Below, piece by piece: positions 24,308-29,421 of a DNA stretch of 29,421 nt (within the stretch, counting starts at the first letter, position 1; every line of letters begins with the position of its first letter). The notes below the pieces were generated by a model. That model saw only the letters and a program-made list of their open reading frames with translations. It did not search any database and was not told the DNA's origin. The stretch covers positions 1 to 29,421 of the forward strand of contig JBOGXF010000117.1 of the NCBI GenBank assembly GCA_050694275.1. Direction: 5' to 3'. The DNA is from JBOGXF01 sp050694275 (GTDB lineage Bacteria; Actinomycetota; CADDZG01; WHSQ01). The translations under genes were made by a program, and so were the position numbers.

Positions 24308-25149
24308 CTGCCCACGACCGCGACAACATCCATGATCGCACGGTCAAGGGTTTCGGCGCGGAGTGGCGCGCCTTCGATCAGTCGGCAGTTTCCGAAGCGG
24401 AGCTGGAGGCAATCTTCGAGCAGTACTTCGGCGTGTTCCCGTGGGAGTCGCTGAGCGACGACGCGGTCGGCTTCGACCTCGGGTGCGGGAGCGGCCGGTG
24501 GGCGAGGTTCGTTGCCCCCAGGGTCGGACGGCTGCATTGCATCGACGCGAGCGCAGACGCGCTCGCGGTCGCCCGGCGCAACCTCGAAGAGCACGACAAC
24601 TGCGAGTTCCATCACGCGAGCGTGGGGGCGCTCCCGCTTACAGAAGGATCGATGGACTTCGGCTACAGCCTCGGCGTGCTGCACCACGTGCCGGACACCG
24701 CCGCAGGCATCGCGGCGTGCGCGGCGCTGCTGAGACCCGGCGCGCCGCTGCTTCTGTATCTCTACTACGCGTTCGACAACAAGCCGCGATGGTACCGGGC
24801 GGTCTGGAGGCTCAGCGACGCCTTGCGACGCGCCATCAGCAGGCTGCCGTTGGCCGCGCGCGTTACCGTAACGACGCTCATCGCGGCGTTCGTGTACTGG
24901 CCCCTGGCGCGGGCGGCGCGGTTGGTGGAGAGGTCCGGCCGAAAAGTCGAGTCGATCCCGCTGTCCTTATACCGTCGGCTCAGCTTCTACACGATGCGCA
25001 CCGATGCACTAGATCGCTTTGGCACTCCCTTGGAGACGCGCTTCTCCCGGGCCGAGATCCGGGAGATGATGACCGATGCGGGCCTCAAAAGGATTCGCTT
25101 CTCGGAGTCGCCGCCCTATTGGTGCGCGGTCGGCTTCAAGAGCGGATAG
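24304..25149 (+). CDS. SAM-dependent methyltransferase (Methyltransf_11 type)
   Basis: 281 residues from GTG 24304, which overlaps the GT39-like stop as GTGA; longer readings lie inside that gene. Motif I is VGFDLGCGSGRWARF (55-69), then LHCIDASADALAVARRNL and MDFGYSLGVLHHVPDT. The region after the Rossmann core has YYAFDNKPRWYRAVWRLSDAL and a moderately hydrophobic helix pair, then SFYTMRTDALDRFGTPLETRFS. This C-terminal pattern is common in methyltransferases of glycan clusters. Coupling to a GT39-like transferase suggests a lipid-linked or surface sugar substrate; this is inference. Confidence 0.83.
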   Translation: MTAHDRDNIHDRTVKGFGAEWRAFDQSAVSEAELEAIFEQYFGVFPWESLSDDAVGFDLGCGSGRWARFVAPRVGRLHCIDASADALAVARRNLEEHDNCEFHHASVGALPLTEGSMDFGYSLGVLHHVPDTAAGIAACAALLRPGAPLLLYLYYAFDNKPRWYRAVWRLSDALRRAISRLPLAARVTVTTLIAAFVYWPLARAARLVERSGRKVESIPLSLYRRLSFYTMRTDALDRFGTPLETRFSRAEIREMMTDAGLKRIRFSESPPYWCAVGFKSG

Positions 25150-25170
25150 GAGCGCTTCGGCCAGGGTCGA

Positions 25171-26478
25171 TCAGAGCCTTCGGATCCTCTCGCTTTTGGT
25201 CTTGAGCGCGTTGCAGCAGTCGAGCACCAGTGGTGCCGCCTCGGCGACGAGACGCCAGTCGACGTCGATCTGCGGAACCAGCGCGACGACGACGTCCTGC
25301 CGCCGAAGGGTCGCTCGGTCGAGCGGCACCGACGCGAGATCTCGTCCGCCAATTTGCACGTCGGGGACGAGCGGGTCGTGGTAGGAGACCTCGGCCCCCT
25401 GTTTGGCGAGCCGGTTGAGCACCTTGATCGCCCCCGCCTCGCGGATGTCGGAGGTCCCGGCCTTGTAGGCGACGCCGATGCCGAGGATGTTGGCGCCCCT
25501 CACCGACCTGCCCTGCTCGTTGAGCAGCAGCGACACCCGCTCGGCGACGTAGCGCGGCATCTCCGCGTTGACCGTCTGGGCGATCTCGACGAAACGCACC
25601 TCGTGGGCGCGATCCCTCCGCACCCGCCACGACAGATACGACGGATCGAGCGGGACGCAGTGACCGCCCCATCCCGGCCCCGGCCAGAACGGAATGAACC
25701 CGAACGGCTTGGTCGCGGCGGCCTCTATCGCCTCCCAGATGTCGATGTCCATCTCGTGCGCGTACACCGCGAGCTCGTTGACCAGCGCGATGTTGACATG
25801 GCGGAAGGTGTTCTCGATGAGCTTGGCGAGCTCCGCCTCCCGCGTCCCGGAGACGGTCACGACCTTGGGAATGACCTGCCCGTACAGGGCGGCGGCCATG
25901 TCGCTCGACCGATCGTCGATCCCGCCGACGATCTTGGGGATGTCCTCGAATCCATAGATCTGATTTCCCGGATCAATGCGCTCGGGCGAATAGGCGACCA
26001 GAAGATCGTGTCCCGCGCGTCGGCCGCCTTGTTCCAGAAGAGGCAGGAGCAATTCCTCGGTCGACCCCGGATACGTGGTGCTCTCGAGGATCACGAGGGT
26101 GTGCGGCTTGAGCACCCTGGCGAGCGCGCCGCCGGCGCCGACGATGTTGGACACGTCCGGCTGTCCATCCGTTATCGGCGTGGGCACGCACATCAACACC
26201 GCGTCGGCGTCTTTGAGGCGAGCGAACGAGGTGCTCGGCCGGAACCGCTTGGACTTGACGAGCGCAGCGACCCTTTCCGCGTCCATGTCGCGCAGATAAG
26301 ACCTGCCCTTGCGAAGCTGGTCGATCTTCTCCCGGCTGAGATCGATGCCGATGACTGGAAACCCCGCCTCGGCAAAGCTCACAGCGACCGGCAACCCGAC
26401 GTAGCCGAGGCCGATCACGCCCACCGTGGCGCTGCGGTCCTGGATTTGCTGAAGGAGATGATCAAACGATTCGTTCAC
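25171..26478 (-). CDS. Nucleotide-sugar 6-dehydrogenase (UDP-GlcNAc dehydrogenase-like, WbpA/WecC group)
   Basis: 435 residues. NAD-binding GLGYVGLPVA (23-32), VLMCVPTPI, LESTTYPGSTEE, YSPERIDPGN, KLIENTFRHVNIALVNE, then the catalytic Cys274 in PGPGWGGHCVPLDPSYLSW and YHDPLVPD near the end. These are the markers of four-electron oxidation of C6 to a carboxylate. The ESTTYPG and GGHCVPLDP spelling fits the N-acetylhexosamine branch (WbpA, WecC, TviB) better than UDP-glucose dehydrogenase. It would feed a uronic acid to the glycan. GTG start, divergent from the SDR gene with only 47 bases between. Confidence 0.9.
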   Translation of the reverse strand: MNESFDHLLQQIQDRSATVGVIGLGYVGLPVAVSFAEAGFPVIGIDLSREKIDQLRKGRSYLRDMDAERVAALVKSKRFRPSTSFARLKDADAVLMCVPTPITDGQPDVSNIVGAGGALARVLKPHTLVILESTTYPGSTEELLLPLLEQGGRRAGHDLLVAYSPERIDPGNQIYGFEDIPKIVGGIDDRSSDMAAALYGQVIPKVVTVSGTREAELAKLIENTFRHVNIALVNELAVYAHEMDIDIWEAIEAAATKPFGFIPFWPGPGWGGHCVPLDPSYLSWRVRRDRAHEVRFVEIAQTVNAEMPRYVAERVSLLLNEQGRSVRGANILGIGVAYKAGTSDIREAGAIKVLNRLAKQGAEVSYHDPLVPDVQIGGRDLASVPLDRATLRRQDVVVALVPQIDVDWRLVAEAAPLVLDCCNALKTKSERIRRL

Positions 26479-26512
26479 GGCACGACTTTATCGCCATTGT
26501 GAATCGGCCCCC

Positions 26513-26518
26513 TATTAT
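26513..26518 (+). promoter_or_regulatory. Candidate -10 for a leaderless transcript of the SDR gene
   Basis: TATTAT ends 7 bases before ATG 26526, so transcription would start at or next to the A of the start codon. No Shine-Dalgarno is present, which fits leaderless translation. No convincing -35 is seen. On the other strand GATAAA lies a similar distance before GTG 26478. Confidence 0.35.
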
Positions 26519-26525
26519 CTAGGCC

Positions 26526-27485
26526 ATGAACGTGCTGGTCACGGGCGGGGCGGGTTTCATCGGCTCGCATCTCGCCGAGGCGCTGTTGGCGCGCGGGGAT
26601 CGCGTCATCGCTCTCGACAACCTATCGACGGGAAGCCACGACAACATCGAGCATCTCATCGGACGTCACGACTTCGAGTTCGTGCTCGGCTCGATCCTCA
26701 ACGTCGACCTCGTCGACGATCTCGTCAGTCGAAGCGACGCGATCTTTCATCTCGCCGCCGCCGTGGGCGTCGAGCTCATCGTCGAACGTCCCTTGGAGAG
26801 CCTCGCCACGAACATCCGGGGCTCAGAGATCATCTTCGAGAAGGCGCACAAGTACACGACGAAGATCCTCGTCACCTCCACCAGCGAGATCTACGGCAAG
26901 AACAACTCCGATCGCCTGCACGAAGAAGACGACCGTATCCTCGGCTCCCCTCTCAAGAGCCGGTGGTCGTACTCGGAGGCCAAGGCGATCGACGAGATCC
27001 TCGCCTACACGTACTGGAAGGAAAAAGGTCTTCAGACCGTGATCGTACGACTATTCAACACGGTCGGACCGCGCCAGACGGGCCACTACGGCATGGTCAT
27101 CCCGCGGTTCGTCAACCAGGCCATAAGAGGCGAGCACCTCACCGTCTTCGGCGACGGCGCGCAGACGCGCTGCTTCTGCTACGTCGGCGACGTCGTCGCC
27201 GCGCTCATCGACTTGATCGAGCATCCCGAGGCCTACGGCAAGGTCTTCAACATCGGGGGAGCCGACGAGATCTCGATCAGCGATCTCGCCCTCAGGATCA
27301 TCGACATCGCCGGGTCGGCCAGCAAGGTCCGCTACGTCTCTTACGAGGACGCCTACGAGGAGGGCTTCGAGGACATGCCCCGGCGCGTCCCCGACACGAC
27401 GAGGGCTCATCAGCTCGTCGGTTTTACGCCCACCGTTCGTCTCGACGAGATCATCAAGCTGGTGATCGAGGAGCAGCGCAGCTGA
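26526..27485 (+). CDS. NAD-dependent epimerase/dehydratase (extended SDR, UDP-glucuronate decarboxylase / 4-epimerase-like)
   Basis: 319 residues. The NAD(P)-binding GGAGFIG is at 7-13, LDNLSTG follows the second strand, LVTSTSEIYGKN carries the catalytic hydroxyl residue and WSYSEAKAID gives the Y149-x3-K153 pair. VRLFNTVGPRQTGHYGMVIPRF and FGDGAQTRCFCYVGDV are the substrate-side motifs. This spelling (HLAAAVGVELIVERPLESL; EDMPRRVPDTTRAH) belongs to a widespread subgroup annotated variously as UDP-glucuronate decarboxylase or nucleotide-sugar epimerase. The exact reaction is therefore open. It overlaps the WecA-like gene by one base (TGATG), implying joint translation with a priming enzyme. 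Confidence 0.82.
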   Translation: MNVLVTGGAGFIGSHLAEALLARGDRVIALDNLSTGSHDNIEHLIGRHDFEFVLGSILNVDLVDDLVSRSDAIFHLAAAVGVELIVERPLESLATNIRGSEIIFEKAHKYTTKILVTSTSEIYGKNNSDRLHEEDDRILGSPLKSRWSYSEAKAIDEILAYTYWKEKGLQTVIVRLFNTVGPRQTGHYGMVIPRFVNQAIRGEHLTVFGDGAQTRCFCYVGDVVAALIDLIEHPEAYGKVFNIGGADEISISDLALRIIDIAGSASKVRYVSYEDAYEEGFEDMPRRVPDTTRAHQLVGFTPTVRLDEIIKLVIEEQRS

Positions 27486-28612
27486 TGGAGCTGGGCGTCT
27501 GGGGCTACGGGGCGGCGTTCCTGGCCTCCCTGGCCCTCTCCCTCGGGCTCACCCCGGTTGCTCTGCGCGTCGCCAACTCCCGCGGCATCCTCGACCACCC
27601 CGCGCCGAACAAGTCCCACGAGTCGCCCGTCCCCTACCTCGGTGGAGTCGCCATCGTGGCGGCCTTCTCCCTGACCGTCGGCATCGCCGGAGTCGTCTAT
27701 CGTCCGCCGTCGGGACTGGATCAGCTCGGGGTCATATTGGGCTTCGCCGTGGCCCTCAGCGTCATGGGGCTATTCGACGACGTCCGACACCTCAATCCGC
27801 TCCCGAAGGTCGCCCTCGAGGTCGCGGCCGGCGTCGCGCTGTGGATCGTCGGGGTGCAGATAGCGATCTTTCCCAGCGACGTTCTCAATGCGGTCTTCAC
27901 CGTGTTGTGGGTGGTGGGGATCACCAACGCATTCAACCTGCTCGACAACATGGACGGCCTCTCGGCCGGGACAGCCACGATCGCCTCCGGCGTGTTCTTC
28001 ATCCTGGCGGCGATCAACGGTCAGTTCCTGGTCGCGGCCTTGTCGATAGCGCTGATGGGATGCGCCCTCGGGTTCCTCCGCCACAACATCCATCCCGCCC
28101 GCATCTACATGGGCGACACCGGCAGTCTGTTTCTCGGCTTCGTGCTTGCGGCGATCGGGATCAAGCTGAAGTTTCCCGGGCCCAACCAGATCACGTTCAT
28201 GGTTCCGATACTGGTACTCGGAATCCCCATACTCGACACGACGCTCGTCGTCGTGAACCGGCTGCTTCACCGGCGCAACCCGCTGTCCGGCGGACGAGAC
28301 CACATCAGCCACCGCTTGGTTTTCATCGGCCTGCCGGTGGGGGTGGCGGTGGGGCTCATCTACGGGTCGAGCGTCGTCCTCGGATGGCTCGGAGTGGTGA
28401 TGTCACGCATCGATCGGACGTCGGGGTTTTTGTTGATGGCCTTGGTGGTGACGGTGGCGGCGTTCGTCACGGTGATGCTGTCGCTGATCCCCGTCTACGA
28501 GACGAGCCGGCGAAAGCGAATGATGATCACAGAAGTCCACGGTCACGAGGAGCCCGAGGACCTTCCGCCTGAGGACGAGGTCTCGGCTCCCGTTCAGCAC
28601 GCGACCCCGTAA
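27485..28612 (+). CDS. WecA/MraY-type undecaprenyl-phosphate sugar-1-phosphate transferase
   Basis: 375 residues from ATG 27485, which shares its A with the TGA of the SDR gene; longer readings run through that gene. About ten or eleven hydrophobic helices. Family motifs occur in order: SHESPVPYLGG, LFDDVRH with Asp98-Asp99, NLLDNMDGL (151-159), MGDTGS (209-214) and GGRDHISHRL with His272 and His275. It transfers a hexosamine-phosphate, usually GlcNAc-1-P, from UDP to undecaprenyl phosphate on the cytoplasmic face, starting glycan assembly. The C-terminal 35 residues are acidic and hydrophilic. MraY itself is less likely because of the WecA-type His motif and the non-cell-wall context. Confidence 0.9.
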   Translation: MELGVWGYGAAFLASLALSLGLTPVALRVANSRGILDHPAPNKSHESPVPYLGGVAIVAAFSLTVGIAGVVYRPPSGLDQLGVILGFAVALSVMGLFDDVRHLNPLPKVALEVAAGVALWIVGVQIAIFPSDVLNAVFTVLWVVGITNAFNLLDNMDGLSAGTATIASGVFFILAAINGQFLVAALSIALMGCALGFLRHNIHPARIYMGDTGSLFLGFVLAAIGIKLKFPGPNQITFMVPILVLGIPILDTTLVVVNRLLHRRNPLSGGRDHISHRLVFIGLPVGVAVGLIYGSSVVLGWLGVVMSRIDRTSGFLLMALVVTVAAFVTVMLSLIPVYETSRRKRMMITEVHGHEEPEDLPPEDEVSAPVQHATP

Positions 28613-28634
28613 CCGCAGGAGGGTGAGCGGGTCC

Positions 28635-29270
28635 CTACAGGCCCTTGTGTTGGAGCTGTGTCCTGATGGACCGGATCACTATCTTCAGATCGAGCGCGAG
28701 CAGCTTCCATTGACTCATCGTCTGGAACGCGTGCCAGTATTCGGCATCGAGTGCGACGGAATCGGCCTCCGTTGGATGCCCTTTGCTCGCCTGCACTGGG
28801 CCGATCAGCCCCGCCGGCATGTCTCGCTTTCTGGTGATGCCGCGCGACATCTCCTCTTCGTAGAGCTCGATCGGATAGGGGCGCGTGCCGATCAAGAACA
28901 TGTCGCCTTTGACGATGTTGAAGATTTGCGGCAGCTCGTCGAGATACCACTGCTTAAGGACACCCCCCACCTTCGTGACTTGGTCCGATTGTTCGAGCTC
29001 CTTTATGTGGGTGGGTTGGGTCGTGTCGAGGCCCGCGAGCGCGGACGCAGTCAGCGTTCTGAACTTGAGCAGCCCGATGACCTTGCCCCTGGAGACGCGC
29101 GCCTCGGTGAAGAACACCGGCCCCCTCGCGTCTTGGCGAAAGAAACCTTCGAGCTTTATCGCCACCGCGCAGGCCGCGATCACGGGCAGCGTAGGGACCA
29201 GCAGGACGGCGGCCGCGATGCGCTCGCGCCACTCCTTCCCGCGCCGTCGCAGGGCAACCTTAGGTGCCAT
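28635..29270 (-). CDS. Bacterial sugar transferase (monotopic phosphoglycosyl transferase, PglC/WcaJ family)
   Basis: 211 residues, the size of the minimal PglC-like catalytic unit without the WbaP membrane region. A re-entrant helix (about 18-38, IAAAVLLVPTLPVIAA) is followed by GPVFFTEARVSRG, LLKFRTL (67-73), DELPQIFNIVKGDM with the Asp111-Glu112 dyad, and IGTRPYPIELY. It forms an aspartyl-phosphosugar intermediate and loads undecaprenyl phosphate. An in-frame TAG four codons upstream fixes ATG 29270. AGGAGG occurs about 20 bases upstream, too far to be its Shine-Dalgarno. It converges on the WecA-like gene (22-base gap), so the region has two different priming enzymes. Confidence 0.9.
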   Translation of the reverse strand: MAPKVALRRRGKEWRERIAAAVLLVPTLPVIAACAVAIKLEGFFRQDARGPVFFTEARVSRGKVIGLLKFRTLTASALAGLDTTQPTHIKELEQSDQVTKVGGVLKQWYLDELPQIFNIVKGDMFLIGTRPYPIELYEEEMSRGITRKRDMPAGLIGPVQASKGHPTEADSVALDAEYWHAFQTMSQWKLLALDLKIVIRSIRTQLQHKGL

Positions 29271-29374
29271 CCGTGGATGCTAGTCTGACGGCCTCCTAAG
29301 TACTCCTTATCATAAATACCACTACGTATTAAATCCCTGGGTTGCACGCCTGGCTGGACAATGCTTTCCTCTGA

Positions 29375-29384
29375 GGAAGGGAGG
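29375..29384 (+). promoter_or_regulatory. Purine-rich ribosome binding site of the edge gene
   Basis: GGAAGGGAGG ends 5 bases before ATG 29390. It is a strong Shine-Dalgarno and supports translation of the truncated reading frame at the right edge. Confidence 0.5.
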
Positions 29385-29389
29385 ATGGC

Positions 29390-29421
29390 ATGCCCAGAAA
29401 GAGCCCCTATGCCATCAGGCT
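29390..29421 (+). CDS. First codons of a probable IS630-type transposase (cut by window edge)
   Basis: Only 11 residues are visible, MPRKSPYAIRL. Openings of the form M-x-RKSP-x-x-I-x-L are familiar from helix-turn-helix transposases of the IS630 group in actinobacteria. A good Shine-Dalgarno precedes the ATG. The about 100 bases upstream (29290-29389) include an AT-rich stretch (29305-29332) that could be the element's end, but no inverted repeat can be tested without the other side. Identity rests on a short resemblance and is tentative. Confidence 0.45.
   Translation, partial: MPRKSPYAIR

Noticed and set aside
25354..26502. Plus-strand frame of 382 residues opposite the dehydrogenase
   Set aside because: Asp/Arg/His-rich shadow typical of high-GC genes; the minus strand carries all dehydrogenase motifs.
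26963..27484. Extended N-terminus of the WecA-like protein
   Set aside because: Arg/His-rich, overlaps the SDR gene in another frame, and the first membrane helix begins just after ATG 27485.

Overview
This window is a cell-surface glycan locus from a high-GC bacterium, most likely an actinobacterium. The evidence for that is GTG/TTG starts, tightly overlapping genes, candidate leaderless promoters and a GC content near 68-75% in hand-counted rows of the flanking genes. I cannot name the species, and an environmental lineage is as likely as a cultured one.

Layout. (1) 1-4488, minus strand: a secreted protein with about five Ig-like domains and calcium-binding RTX repeats. It runs off the left edge, starts at TTG and carries a signal peptide. 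Upstream of it lies an ECF-type sigma factor with an unusual C-terminal extension: a membrane segment, a Pro/Ser/Thr-rich stalk and a probable extracellular domain. (2) 4704-15561, minus strand: nine tightly packed genes read leftwards, namely a GT4, a cupin, a PLP sugar aminotransferase, a methyltransferase, a GT2, a GT4, an asparagine-synthase-like amidotransferase, a GT4 and a WaaL/Wzy-like membrane enzyme with C-terminal TPRs. (3) 15730-21726, plus strand: a PglK/MsbA-like ABC flippase, an unclassified transferase-like protein, a ColD-like PLP 3-dehydratase with His in place of the catalytic Lys, a GT2 and an exostosin-like transferase. GC is visibly lower here. (4) 21754-25149: a divergent methyltransferase, then a GT39-like membrane protein with an Arg/Ala-rich insertion, coupled to a second methyltransferase. 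(5) 25171-29270: a nucleotide-sugar 6-dehydrogenase, a sugar-nucleotide SDR, a WecA-type polytopic phosphoglycosyl transferase and a PglC/WcaJ-type monotopic one. (6) The right edge holds the first codons of what looks like an IS630-type transposase.

How it could work together (inference). One or both priming enzymes load undecaprenyl phosphate. Three GT4s, two GT2s and the exostosin-like enzyme extend the glycan. The dehydrogenase plus amidotransferase could give a uronic acid amide. The aminotransferase plus methyltransferase could give an N-methylated amino sugar, and the ColD-like enzyme a 3-deoxy sugar. The ABC protein would flip the lipid-linked glycan and the WaaL-like TPR protein would polymerise or transfer it. 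No nucleotidyltransferase or 4,6-dehydratase is visible, so those precursor steps must be encoded elsewhere.

The least ordinary elements are the membrane-tethered sigma factor next to the RTX/Ig protein, with an ECF-like promoter candidate ahead of the latter, and the ColD-like dehydratase in this context.
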